Assembly (NCBI GenBank): GCA_934096755.1
Contig: CAKOMU010000002.1
Coordinates: 1-37,002, forward strand
DNA: 37,002 nt
From: an uncultured Bacilli bacterium
GTDB taxonomy: Bacteria; Bacillota_I; Bacilli_A; RF39; UBA660
Reading direction: 5' to 3'
Of this stretch, positions 1-7,429 are shown piece after piece (position 1 is the first letter of the stretch; every line of letters begins with the position of its first letter). The notes under the pieces are model-generated. The model did no database searches. It was not told the origin of the DNA and saw only the letters and a program-made list of their open reading frames with translations. The position numbers and the translations under genes are program-made.

Positions 1-1061
1 GTATTGGTATTGCTTATAAAAAGGCTTTAGAAGAAAAAAAATTAGTACCTGTATGTGAACCAGTTGTAGATGTAACCGGCATTAGTGATGCAAATGTTAT
101 TTTTAAGTTTAAAATTGTAACTAAACCAGAAGTTACTTTAGGAGATTATAAAAATCTTAAAGTTGAAAAAAATGTTGTTAAAGTGACTGATGAAGAAGTT
201 GATCATGAAATTGAACATATGAGAAGTCATTTAGCTGATGTTGTTGTAAAAGAAAATGGCGAAATTGTTGAAGGAGATACTGCTATTATAAGTTTTGAAG
301 GAACTGTTGATGGTAAAATTATAGATGGTGCTACTGGGGAAAATTATCCATTAGAAATTGGCAGCCACTCATTTATTCCTGGATTTGAAGAAGGATTAAT
401 AGGATTAAAAACTGGAGATGAAAAAGAATTAAATTTAAAATTTCCAGAAAATTATGTTGAGGATTTAAAAGGCAAAGATGTAACGTTTAAAGTTGCAGTA
501 AATGAAATTAAAACAAGAGTATTACCAGAAATAAATGAAGATTTCTTCGCAGATTTAGGTTATGAAGATGTTAAAACTTTAGATGAATTAAAAAAGAAAG
601 TTAAAGAAGAATTAACACATAGTAAAGAACACCAAGAAGAAGATGCATTTATTGATAAAGTGTTAGAAAAAGCTGCTGATAATATGAAAGTGGAAATTAA
701 CCCAGAAATTATTGATGATGAAGTGCATAGAATGATTAATCAATATGCTGAACAATTAAAAATGCAAGGAATGAATATTGAAGATTTCTTCAAAATGACT
801 GGCACTAAGGAAGAAGATTTACATAAGCAAATGGAACCAGAAGCTGAAAAAAGAGTAAAATATCGTTATTTATTAGAAGGTATTGCTGAAGCTGAAAAGA
901 TAAGTTTTACTAAGGAAGAAGTAGAAAAAGGCGCAGAAGATTTAGCAAATAAATATGGTATCAGCAAAGAACAATTAGTAGAAACTTTTGGTTCTTTAGA
1001 AGTTGTTGAATATGATATGAAAATGCAAAAAGCTATCGAAATACTAAAGGAAAATAATTAA
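1..1061 (+). CDS. tig: Trigger factor, 5'-truncated by the window edge
   Basis: Ribosome-associated chaperone and peptidyl-prolyl isomerase that meets nascent chains at the exit tunnel. The frame is open from the first complete codon at position 3, so the gene runs in from the left. About 352 residues are visible; the usual length is near 430, so most of the N-terminal ribosome-binding domain is outside. The visible part starts in the end of that domain, then an FKBP-type PPIase domain (EGDTAIISFEG, later HSFIPGFEEGLIGLKTGD), then the long helical C-terminal chaperone domain ending in EILKENN. An in-frame GTG at 183 is internal and not the start. A hairpin with a T-run follows the stop directly. 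Family identity is clear from domain order and motifs. Confidence 0.95.
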   Translation, partial: IGIAYKKALEEKKLVPVCEPVVDVTGISDANVIFKFKIVTKPEVTLGDYKNLKVEKNVVKVTDEEVDHEIEHMRSHLADVVVKENGEIVEGDTAIISFEGTVDGKIIDGATGENYPLEIGSHSFIPGFEEGLIGLKTGDEKELNLKFPENYVEDLKGKDVTFKVAVNEIKTRVLPEINEDFFADLGYEDVKTLDELKKKVKEELTHSKEHQEEDAFIDKVLEKAADNMKVEINPEIIDDEVHRMINQYAEQLKMQGMNIEDFFKMTGTKEEDLHKQMEPEAEKRVKYRYLLEGIAEAEKISFTKEEVEKGAEDLANKYGISKEQLVETFGSLEVVEYDMKMQKAIEILKENN

Positions 1062-1086
1062 AAACTGTTTAAAACAGTTTTTTTTC
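1061..1086 (+). terminator. Rho-independent terminator of tig
   Basis: AAAACTG and CAGTTTT form a 7-bp stem that starts at the tig stop codon and runs straight into a T-run at 1078-1085. It separates tig from the next gene. Confidence 0.8.
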
Positions 1087-1115
1087 TTTACCTATTAATT
1101 ATTGAGTGTTAAAAT
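1087..1115 (+). promoter_or_regulatory. Candidate sigma-A promoter for the GT2/GtrA-like gene
   Basis: TTTACC (1087-1092) and TAAAAT (1110-1115) are 17 bases apart, right after the tig terminator. The -10 matches 5 of 6 consensus bases, the -35 matches 4. The predicted start is just upstream of a GGTG ribosome-binding element and the ATG at 1131. In this AT-rich DNA chance matches are common. Confidence 0.35.
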
Positions 1116-1130
1116 TAAAGTGGTGTTTTT

Positions 1131-1973
1131 ATGAATGATTCCATTGTAGTTTTTATAAATAATTATAGAAATGTAGACAATTTTAAACAATTACAAGAAA
1201 TATTTAAATATGTTTTTGTAATTAATAAGCACAGTGTAGGGGAAGAAGTTCATAATTTAAAAGTTGATACTTTTGTATATATAAAAAACTTAGATGAGGT
1301 TGTAATCGACGATATAATAAATTGTATAAAAATTTATAATCAAGATAAGTCGTATGTAATTTATGGTTTAAGTGAACAAGATAATCAAAAAATAAAACTA
1401 TATCAAATATTGAATAAGTGTTTTAATACTAGTTTAAATACTAATATAGCAAATATTATTGTGTTTAAAAATAATTCAGGAACTGAAAATAATTTGTCGT
1501 TGATAAGATTAAATACTATGAATAACATTTCTAAGTATAAAAATATAACTATTAAAACAGTTCTTCATAAGAAAAATTATGGTAAAAAAGAAATTAATTG
1601 GTCAATATTAAAATTTATTGGTACTTTATTAAGTAATTACTTTTTAATTTTATTGTTATTTGTCCTTAGTTTTTATTTAAGTGATTTTAATAATGATTTA
1701 ACAGGTATTATATTTGCAAATATGGTTAGTGAGAGTGGGGGACTAGTCATAAATTTGATTTTACATTATAAGTCAATATACATAAATAACTTTATTATGG
1801 ATAATATATTGTTAATAATTAAATTTTTGATGAGAATTGTTTTGGGTTGTTTTGGAATTTATATTTTATATAATCTATTAAGTATTAACATATTACTTAG
1901 TAAAGCCATTATAGATGTTGTTTTAAGCATAATTTTATTTATTATTTATAAAATCATATTATCTCAAAAATAA
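1131..1973 (+). CDS. Membrane protein with GtrA-like C-terminus and degenerate glycosyltransferase-like N-terminus
   Basis: 280 residues. The last ~120 residues hold four membrane segments (about 155-180, 190-212, 222-250, 253-279) in the layout of the GtrA family, small membrane proteins linked to polyprenyl-sugar flipping; the second segment (ANMVSESGGLVINLILHYKS) resembles the GtrA second helix. The first ~150 residues are soluble. Their order recalls a family-2 glycosyltransferase: a first beta strand (SIVVFINNYR), a middle stretch, then a linker (TIKTVLHKKN) like the TIY..KN segment before GtrA in GT2-GtrA fusions. The nucleotide-sugar and metal motifs expected there (DDGS, DxDGQH, DTQTGLR) are not seen. 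I read it as a catalytically dead descendant of such a fusion; this is inference from pattern only. Single gene between two terminators. Confidence 0.55.
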   Translation: MNDSIVVFINNYRNVDNFKQLQEIFKYVFVINKHSVGEEVHNLKVDTFVYIKNLDEVVIDDIINCIKIYNQDKSYVIYGLSEQDNQKIKLYQILNKCFNTSLNTNIANIIVFKNNSGTENNLSLIRLNTMNNISKYKNITIKTVLHKKNYGKKEINWSILKFIGTLLSNYFLILLLFVLSFYLSDFNNDLTGIIFANMVSESGGLVINLILHYKSIYINNFIMDNILLIIKFLMRIVLGCFGIYILYNLLSINILLSKAIIDVVLSIILFIIYKIILSQK

Positions 1974-1987
1974 AGCCCCCTACTATA

Positions 1988-2028
1988 ATTACTGATATAA
2001 TAATTGTTGATTAGTAATATCTTTTTTT
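1988..2028 (+). terminator. Terminator after the GT2/GtrA-like gene
   Basis: ATTACTGAT (1988-1996) pairs with ATTAGTAAT (2010-2018), nine pairs including one G-T, followed by seven T at 2022-2028. It lies 15 bases after the stop codon at 1973. Confidence 0.55.
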
Positions 2029-2294
2029 GTTAATATGATCTTATACATGTACGTATTTATAACCTTATTATTATATATAAATAAGGTTATAGTTTATTAT
2101 TTAAATTTAACTAAAGATATATAATATTAAATTAGAAATTATATTTATTATAACCCAAATATCGTAATTGCATATTGTGTTATTGTTATATTTGTTTGAT
2201 TGATAATATAATTGTTAAAATACTTAGTTTTTTTATAAATTAATTGTGTATTAATATTTCTAAAATATTTAAAAATAATATATATTATGTTAAC
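2029..2294. other. AT-rich intergenic stretch with one long inverted repeat
   Basis: No open frame with a credible start or ribosome binding site on either strand. The only structure is a 12-bp perfect inverted repeat, listed separately. The rest is A/T-run sequence. Confidence 0.5.
2058..2091. repeat. 12-bp perfect inverted repeat
   Basis: TATAACCTTATT (2058-2069) and AATAAGGTTATA (2080-2091) are exact reverse complements around a 10-base A/T loop. No T-run follows on either side, so it is not a standard terminator. It could be an operator, a bidirectional RNA hairpin or a chance feature of AT-rich DNA. Confidence 0.5.
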
Positions 2295-2618
2295 TTAATT
2301 ATGCGAACGAATTTGGTTATTATGGTCATCTAAGTACCGTAATATCAGGAAACTTGAACGTCTAAGGACGTCCCAATATCCAATTTTTGCTATATGTTTA
2401 ACAAATATTGTATAATCTATATAATCATCAATGCTATCAATTTCCTCAAATATTTCAATTACTTTTTCACTTTCTGTTTTTCCTTCGCCATTAATATAAG
2501 TTTCTAAACGCCTTTTTAATGATCCAAAAACGCGATCTACTGGATACTGAAATTTATTTTCATCGTAATAATGTATTAAATACAGTAAAGAACGTTTAAG
2601 ACTCTTACTCTCCTCTAT
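2295..2618 (-). pseudogene. Start-less remnant of an unrecognised gene
   Basis: About 107 codons are open on the minus strand directly after, and in the same frame as, the ZIP transporter stop at 2619-2621. No ATG, GTG or TTG occurs near its N-terminus. The translation looks like real protein: charged and mixed, with SLKRRLETYINGEGKTESEK and IDDYIDYTIFVKHIAKIGYW, ending at TAA 2295-2297. It also uses more GC-ending codons (CGC, GGC, GAC) than its neighbours. It may be the 3' part of a lost gene or be reached by readthrough of the ZIP stop. I do not recognise the family. Confidence 0.4.
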
Positions 2619-3374
2619 TTAGGTTGTTAAAATAAAATTTAAACTAAATATTAGTAAACCTATTAAAAAGCCTAAATAAATAAATTTGTTTTCATGATAT
2701 TTTAATGATGCTGGTAATATTTCTTGAATAGATAAAGTAATCATTAATCCTGCTACGATAATTAAAACGATACTAACCATTAGATTAGATACGTAGTTTT
2801 TTAAAAATAAAAATGCTAATATTGCCCCGATCGGTTCTGCAAGACCAGATAAAAAAGTAGTTTTAAAAGCTTTATATTTACTTTTAGTAGAGTAATATAT
2901 AGGTATAGCAATAGAAATTCCTTCTGGAATATTATGTAACATTATAGCAATTCCTAGTTTTAATCCTAAATGAATATCATGATAACTACTTAAAAATGTG
3001 GCGATTCCTTCAGGAAGATTGTGTAATATCAAGACTAACATATTTAAAATACCTAAACGAAATAAATCTTGATTTTCAGTTTCTTTTTTAATTAGGGTAT
3101 TTAATAAAGTTATAACTATATAACTAATTAGGAAGCTAAATAATAATATAATAACTGTTTTTCTTAGACCAAAAGCTGTTAAAATAGGAAAAAAAGATGA
3201 CGGAATTAGATCAAATATACTAATACTTAACATTATACTTAAAGAAAAAGCTAAACAAAAACTAATAAATTTATTTAAATAAACGGGTTTAATTTTTAAA
3301 AATATGAGAAAAGCTCCTATAACTGTAGATAAACCAGCAATCGAAGATATTAATAATGGATATATTATATGCAT
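2619..3374 (-). CDS. zupT: ZIP-family divalent metal transporter (ZupT-like)
   Basis: 251-residue inner-membrane permease with about eight hydrophobic segments. The family signature is present twice: LHNLPEG in the fourth segment and LHNIPEG in the fifth, which supply the His, Asn, Pro and Glu of the metal site, followed by SGLAEP in the next helix. These are the ZupT/GufA-type ZIP motifs; likely cargo is Zn2+, Fe2+ or Mn2+, taken up into the cytoplasm. A strong AGGGGGAAG ribosome binding site precedes the ATG. Transcribed away from the small basic peptide gene at 3488. No metal regulator is adjacent, so the metal cannot be told from context. Confidence 0.88.
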   Translation of the reverse strand: MHIIYPLLISSIAGLSTVIGAFLIFLKIKPVYLNKFISFCLAFSLSIMLSISIFDLIPSSFFPILTAFGLRKTVIILLFSFLISYIVITLLNTLIKKETENQDLFRLGILNMLVLILHNLPEGIATFLSSYHDIHLGLKLGIAIMLHNIPEGISIAIPIYYSTKSKYKAFKTTFLSGLAEPIGAILAFLFLKNYVSNLMVSIVLIIVAGLMITLSIQEILPASLKYHENKFIYLGFLIGLLIFSLNFILTT

Positions 3375-3487
3375 AAGCTCTTCCCCCTACTCTAATTATA
3401 TGGTTTAAAATTACTAATAATTTCCATAAATTATATGATTAATAAAAATAATATAAGCCATAATATTAGTGGGAGGTAAGAAAATAC

Positions 3488-3598
3488 ATGAGTAAAGCTA
3501 GAGAACAAGCAAGAGAACAAGCCAAAAATAAATCTCGAAACAATGCAAAAAATAATGCAAAAGCTAGATGTAATTCACGTAGTGAAGATTGTAAATAA
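3488..3598 (+). CDS. 36-residue basic Asn/Lys/Ala-rich peptide
   Basis: Small ORF: ATG at 3488, TAA at 3596-3598, with a very good GGGAGG ribosome binding site at 3471-3476. It begins MSKAREQAREQAKNKSRNN and has the near-repeats AREQ/AREQ, KNKSRNNA/KNNAKA, then two cysteines (RCNS and EDCK). It is strongly basic and low complexity, with no membrane segment. Function unknown; a nucleic-acid-coating or spore-coat-like small protein is conceivable but unsupported. The good ribosome binding site and clean open frame argue for a real gene. It lies between two minus-strand genes and so must have its own promoter. Confidence 0.6.
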   Translation: MSKAREQAREQAKNKSRNNAKNNAKARCNSRSEDCK

Positions 3599-3616
3599 TA
3601 AACGAATTTTTATTGT

Positions 3617-4513
3617 TTAATTATTGATACTAGCATGAGGGTGATTATGATAATCATCCTCTATTTTTTTGTTGCTGATATGAGAATAAATTTCGGTAGT
3701 TTCTAAATTTTCATGACCTAATAATTCTTGAATAACTCGTAGATCTGCTCCATTGTTTAATAAATGTGTGGCAAAAGTATGTCTTAAAATATGGGGAGAT
3801 ATTTCTTTTTCAATACCAGCATGTTTAGCAAGACTTTTTAAAATTTTAAAAAAACCTTGCCTACTGATCTTAGTGCCATTTTTATTTAAAAACACATAAT
3901 TAGTAGTACTTTCTTTTACTAAAAATTCACGATAATTTATTATATAATTTTGTAATGATTCTAAAGCAGTATGACCTAACGGAATAATTCTTTCTTTTTT
4001 ACCTTTGCCTACTACTCTAATAATGCACTCATCAAAATCGATGTGGTTTAATTCTAAATTGATGAGTTCACTAATTCTAGTGCCTGTGGCATATAACACT
4101 TCTAGCATTGCTTTATTGCGATAATCAATTGGCTTTGTAAGCCTTATATCTAATAGCTTATTTATTTCTTCTTCAGTAAGATAATTAGGTAGTGTATGTG
4201 CTAATTTAGGGGATTTTATCCCATCACAGGGATTTTTTTTAATTTTGTCCATAAATACATTATATTTATAAAAAGAGTTAAGAACAGTTAAATAGTGAGC
4301 TTTAGTACGGTGTGTTGTATTTGTGCTTAGTAAAAAAACTTTAATATCATCTGTGGTTAAATTTATAATATTTTTATTAGTGATTTGACCAATTGTTTTT
4401 AAATTTTCTCCATAAGAATCAACTGTATTGATAGAAAGACGACGTTCATATTTTAAATATTCTAAGAAATATCTTACTTCATGATCTTTGATTTCATCAA
4501 TTATATTACGCAT
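3617..4513 (-). CDS. xerD: Tyrosine site-specific recombinase, XerC/XerD type
   Basis: 298 residues, the normal length of chromosome-dimer resolving Xer recombinases. N-terminal SAM-like core-binding domain about residues 10-95 (FLEYLKYERRLSINTVDSY), then the catalytic domain with all active residues visible: Arg in ATGTRISEL, Lys in VGKGKKERIIPLG, HxxR in SPHILRHTFATHLL, His in LGHENLETTEIYSH, and Tyr in the same segment. It has AAAGGAG ahead of the ATG at 4513 and a TATAAT (4537-4532) upstream. Divergent from rarA with 66 bases between them. The choice between XerC and XerD cannot be made from one copy; no integron or phage genes are nearby, so a housekeeping role is likely. Confidence 0.85.
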   Translation of the reverse strand: MRNIIDEIKDHEVRYFLEYLKYERRLSINTVDSYGENLKTIGQITNKNIINLTTDDIKVFLLSTNTTHRTKAHYLTVLNSFYKYNVFMDKIKKNPCDGIKSPKLAHTLPNYLTEEEINKLLDIRLTKPIDYRNKAMLEVLYATGTRISELINLELNHIDFDECIIRVVGKGKKERIIPLGHTALESLQNYIINYREFLVKESTTNYVFLNKNGTKISRQGFFKILKSLAKHAGIEKEISPHILRHTFATHLLNNGADLRVIQELLGHENLETTEIYSHISNKKIEDDYHNHPHASINN

Positions 4514-4558
4514 ATGATCTCCTTTTTCTTCATTATATCGCTTTTTAAAAATTTATGC

Positions 4559-4582
4559 TATAATTATGTAGTGATTGTTATG
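4559..4582 (+). promoter_or_regulatory. Extended -10 promoter almost touching the rarA start
   Basis: TATGC precedes a perfect TATAAT at 4559-4564, an extended -10 element. The expected transcription start is about 4570-4571. That is the first base of an in-frame GTG (4571) and only about 9 bases from the ATG at 4580. No ribosome binding site is seen, so the messenger may be leaderless or nearly so. Confidence 0.5.
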
Positions 4583-5779
4583 GAGATTTTAGCAGATAAA
4601 TTAAGGCCTCAACGACTAGATGATGTCATTGGCCAAAAACATTTGATTGGTCCGGGGAAAATTATTACTAATCTTGTAAAAAACAAGAAACTTTTTTCGA
4701 TGATTTTATATGGAAAACCTGGAATTGGTAAAACTAGTATTGCTAATGCAATTGTCAATGAATTAAATGTTCATTATAAATTTTTAAATGCCACAATAAA
4801 TAATAAAAATGACTTTGATGTAGCTATTATGGAAGCAAAAATGTATGGAGAATTGGTTTTAATTATTGATGAAATACATCGTATGAATAAAGATAAACAA
4901 GATTTATTATTACCCTATATTGAAAATGGAACTATTATTTTAATTGGCTTAACAACGTCAAATCCTTATCATAAAATTAATCCTGCCATTAGAAGTAGAT
5001 GTCAAATTTTTGAATTAAAAGAACTAAATGCTGATGATATTGTTGAAGGATTAAAAAAAGCTATAACACAGTGGGAAGATATTGATGTTTTAGATGATGT
5101 TCTTTTATATATTGCTACTTTAGCTAGTGGAGATATGCGTTTTGCTTTAAATTTATTAGAAGTGGCTTATTATGCAAGTGATAGCAAAAAAATAACAATT
5201 GATACGATTAAAGAAATAAATAACAAGCCAGTATTTTTTCATGATAAAGATGGTGATGGCCATTACGACGTTATTAGTGCTTTACAAAAATCTATTCGTG
5301 GAAGTGATGTCGATGCTGCCCTACACTATTTAGCAAGATTAATTGAAGCAGAAGACTTAGATATTATTTATCGGCGACTTAGTGTTATTGCTTATGAAGA
5401 CATAGGAATGGCTAATCCTGGGATTGGTCCTAGATTAATGGCAGCGATAAATGCAGCCGAGTTAGTTGGTTTACCAGAAGCAAGGATTCCTTTAGGACAA
5501 ATTGTAGTAGAAATGGCTTTATCTCCAAAAAGTAATAGTTCTCATATAGCGTTAGATATGGCTTTAAATGATATTAGAAAAGGAAATACTGGTAATGTAC
5601 CAGACAATATTAAAACTAATTCTAAAGATTATATTTATCCCCATGATTATCCAAATGACTGGATTCAACAAGAATATATGCCCAAAAATTTAAAAGGAAA
5701 ACGATACTATTTTCCTAAAAATAATAAAGTAGAAAAAAATTTATATCAAATATATAAAGAAATGAGGAATGAAAAATGA
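4580..5779 (+). CDS. rarA: Replication-associated recombination protein A (RarA/MgsA)
   Basis: AAA+ ATPase of the clamp-loader clade that acts at stalled replication forks. Start taken at ATG 4580 (MEILADKLRPQRLDDVIGQ), where family similarity begins; the in-frame GTG at 4571 is an alternative, and the frame further upstream runs into the promoter. Walker A GKPGIGKTS, Walker B LIIDEIHR, sensor-1 GLTTSNP, arginine finger in RSRCQIFEL, then the C-terminal tetramerisation domain (YEDIGMANPGIG, VEMALSPKSN, HDYPNDW). About 400 residues, near the usual length. The last base pairs overlap the gpsA start (ATGA), so the two are co-translated. Confidence 0.93.
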   Translation: MEILADKLRPQRLDDVIGQKHLIGPGKIITNLVKNKKLFSMILYGKPGIGKTSIANAIVNELNVHYKFLNATINNKNDFDVAIMEAKMYGELVLIIDEIHRMNKDKQDLLLPYIENGTIILIGLTTSNPYHKINPAIRSRCQIFELKELNADDIVEGLKKAITQWEDIDVLDDVLLYIATLASGDMRFALNLLEVAYYASDSKKITIDTIKEINNKPVFFHDKDGDGHYDVISALQKSIRGSDVDAALHYLARLIEAEDLDIIYRRLSVIAYEDIGMANPGIGPRLMAAINAAELVGLPEARIPLGQIVVEMALSPKSNSSHIALDMALNDIRKGNTGNVPDNIKTNSKDYIYPHDYPNDWIQQEYMPKNLKGKRYYFPKNNKVEKNLYQIYKEMRNEK

Positions 5780-6750
5780 AAGTTGCTGTAGTTGGCTTAG
5801 GAATATATAGTTTAGCAATAAGTAAAATGCTTGCTAAAAATGACAATAAAATTAAAATATGGACAGAAGATATAAAAAAAGAAGAAGAATTTAAAAATAC
5901 TAAACAAATAAAATCTATAGTTGACACAGAAATACCTAAAAATATTTATATAAGTAATAATTTAGAAAAAGTATTAACTGATTGTGATATTATATATATT
6001 ATTACGGCTAGTAAATATGTAAATAGTATTGTAGAAAGAATAAAAGAATACTATAAAAAAGGTACACCAGTATGTATTGCATCAAAAGGTATTGATGAAA
6101 AAGAGGAAAAGTTATTAAGCGATATAGTTGGAGAAAAATTGAAAACTAAACACGTTGCTATGATTTCTGGACCAACTTTTGCCGTTGATATTCTAAATAA
6201 TGAGCCTGTAGCATTAGCTATAGGTGCAAGTTCTCTTAAAGCTAGAGAAACAGTTATAAAAACACTTGCTAATGATACAGTAAAGTTACGTCCTACCAAA
6301 GATATGATTGGTATTGAACTTTGTGGAGCAATTAAAAATGTAATAGCGATTGCCTCAGGTATATTAAGAGGTCTTGGATATAGTGATTCTACACAATGTT
6401 TTTTAATCAATGAATCTCTTCACGATATAAAAGATATAATTTATTATTTTGGGGGTAATCCTAAAACCATTCTGTCTTTTGCTGGTGTTGGTGATTTAAT
6501 ACTTACTTGTTCCAGTCCTAAAAGTCGAAATTATAGCTTTGGCTATGTTATTGGTCATGAAAAAAATGAAGTAGCTATAAAAAAATATTTGTTAAATAAT
6601 ACAGTGGAAGGTTATTATACTTTAGCTACCATTTATAAAATGCTAAAAGACAAACATATCAAGATTGATTTAATCGAAGTTATTTATGATATAGTATATA
6701 ATTATAAAGAACCAGATGCGTTAGCCAAATTTTTAATCAAAAAAAAATAA
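5776..6750 (+). CDS. gpsA: Glycerol-3-phosphate dehydrogenase [NAD(P)+]
   Basis: Makes sn-glycerol-3-phosphate from dihydroxyacetone phosphate, the backbone for membrane phospholipids; cytoplasmic. 324 residues, near the family length. N-terminal Rossmann motif VAVVGLGIYSLAISKML, where the usual G-x-W-G is IYS, a mild deviation. Then SGPTFAVD, the catalytic Lys region LCGAIKNVIAIASGI, GVGDLILTCSSPKSRNYSFG and VEGYYT. The start overlaps the end of rarA by four bases, so expression is coupled. A perfect palindromic terminator overlaps its stop codon. No other lipid gene is adjacent. Confidence 0.92.
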   Translation: MKVAVVGLGIYSLAISKMLAKNDNKIKIWTEDIKKEEEFKNTKQIKSIVDTEIPKNIYISNNLEKVLTDCDIIYIITASKYVNSIVERIKEYYKKGTPVCIASKGIDEKEEKLLSDIVGEKLKTKHVAMISGPTFAVDILNNEPVALAIGASSLKARETVIKTLANDTVKLRPTKDMIGIELCGAIKNVIAIASGILRGLGYSDSTQCFLINESLHDIKDIIYYFGGNPKTILSFAGVGDLILTCSSPKSRNYSFGYVIGHEKNEVAIKKYLLNNTVEGYYTLATIYKMLKDKHIKIDLIEVIYDIVYNYKEPDALAKFLIKKK

Positions 6751-6772
6751 AGACAAGACTCTTTATTTTTTT
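6741..6772. terminator. Bidirectional terminator shared by gpsA and the convergent membrane gene
   Basis: AAAAAAATAAAG (6741-6752) and CTTTATTTTTTT (6761-6772) are perfect 12-base reverse complements with an 8-base loop, so both strands give a stem followed by a T-run. The stem contains the gpsA stop codon and reaches into the stop codon of the convergent gene at 6771. Confidence 0.8.
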
Positions 6773-7382
6773 AATATAATTTTCTTTTTCTTAAAATATT
6801 TTGAGTATTAGTAGATGCCGGTAAATCTGGATTACAAATCACATTATTTCTTAGATGTTTATCAATCTTTATGACATCATTTAATGAAAAATTATCTAAA
6901 GTATTAATATTAAGTTTATAGTTCTTATCTAAATATTCTTTCATATTAGGAACTTTAGAAATTAAAGTTAAATAAATATCGTATTTTTTAATTTCTTTTA
7001 TTTCATCATTTGTTTCTACTAATAATTTAATGCACGAAAGACATGCTGTAGAATAACTGATACCAAAGACAACACAAGCCATTTTAAAAATATTGGTATC
7101 ACCATTTATTAAAGCAATTAAGTATGCATAAGTTAAAGCTGCTGAAAGTCCAGCACCAGCTGTCATAGCAATTCTCTTTTTAATTAAAGCATTTAAATCA
7201 TAAGATCGGTTGCGATAAAGAGCTTGAGTTAACATTTCATTTTTAAAATTTTCTAAGTTTTCTTGATTGTTTACCATTATTACTTGATGACCATCTAAAT
7301 AAGTTATAACCAAATTTGTTCCTACTACTCCATATTTTTGAATAATATTTTTGCGTTCTACTAATTCGAAATCATATTTCAT
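6771..7382 (-). CDS. Unrecognised protein with two membrane segments
   Basis: 203 residues, strong ribosome binding site AAAGGAGG before the ATG. N-terminal ~65 residues are soluble (EFELV-like start, then YLDGHQVIMVNNQENL), two hydrophobic segments at about 72-92 and 96-116 (TAGAGLSAALTYAYLIALIN and the next, which holds CVVF and CLSC), then a soluble tail of ~85 residues. Three cysteines cluster in or next to the second membrane segment. It follows tcdA in the same direction with 47 bases between. I recognise no family; the topology suggests a small membrane protein with both ends in the cytoplasm. Confidence 0.6.
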   Translation of the reverse strand: MKYDFELVERKNIIQKYGVVGTNLVITYLDGHQVIMVNNQENLENFKNEMLTQALYRNRSYDLNALIKKRIAMTAGAGLSAALTYAYLIALINGDTNIFKMACVVFGISYSTACLSCIKLLVETNDEIKEIKKYDIYLTLISKVPNMKEYLDKNYKLNINTLDNFSLNDVIKIDKHLRNNVICNPDLPASTNTQNILRKRKLY

Positions 7383-7429
7383 TTTTTTTCCTCCTTTTTA
7401 ATCACGAACTAGTATTTTATCATTTTTTA

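Noticed and set aside
3488..3598. tRNA or small RNA in the gap between zupT and xerD
   Set aside because: No cloverleaf or terminator is seen; the open frame with GGGAGG is a better explanation.
4481..4579. Hydrophobic N-terminal extension of rarA
   Set aside because: It would start inside xerD on the other strand and contains the rarA promoter; RarA is cytoplasmic and begins at MEILADKLRP.
6051..6410. 119-codon open frame opposite gpsA
   Set aside because: It lies entirely within gpsA, has no ribosome binding site and its translation mirrors gpsA codons.
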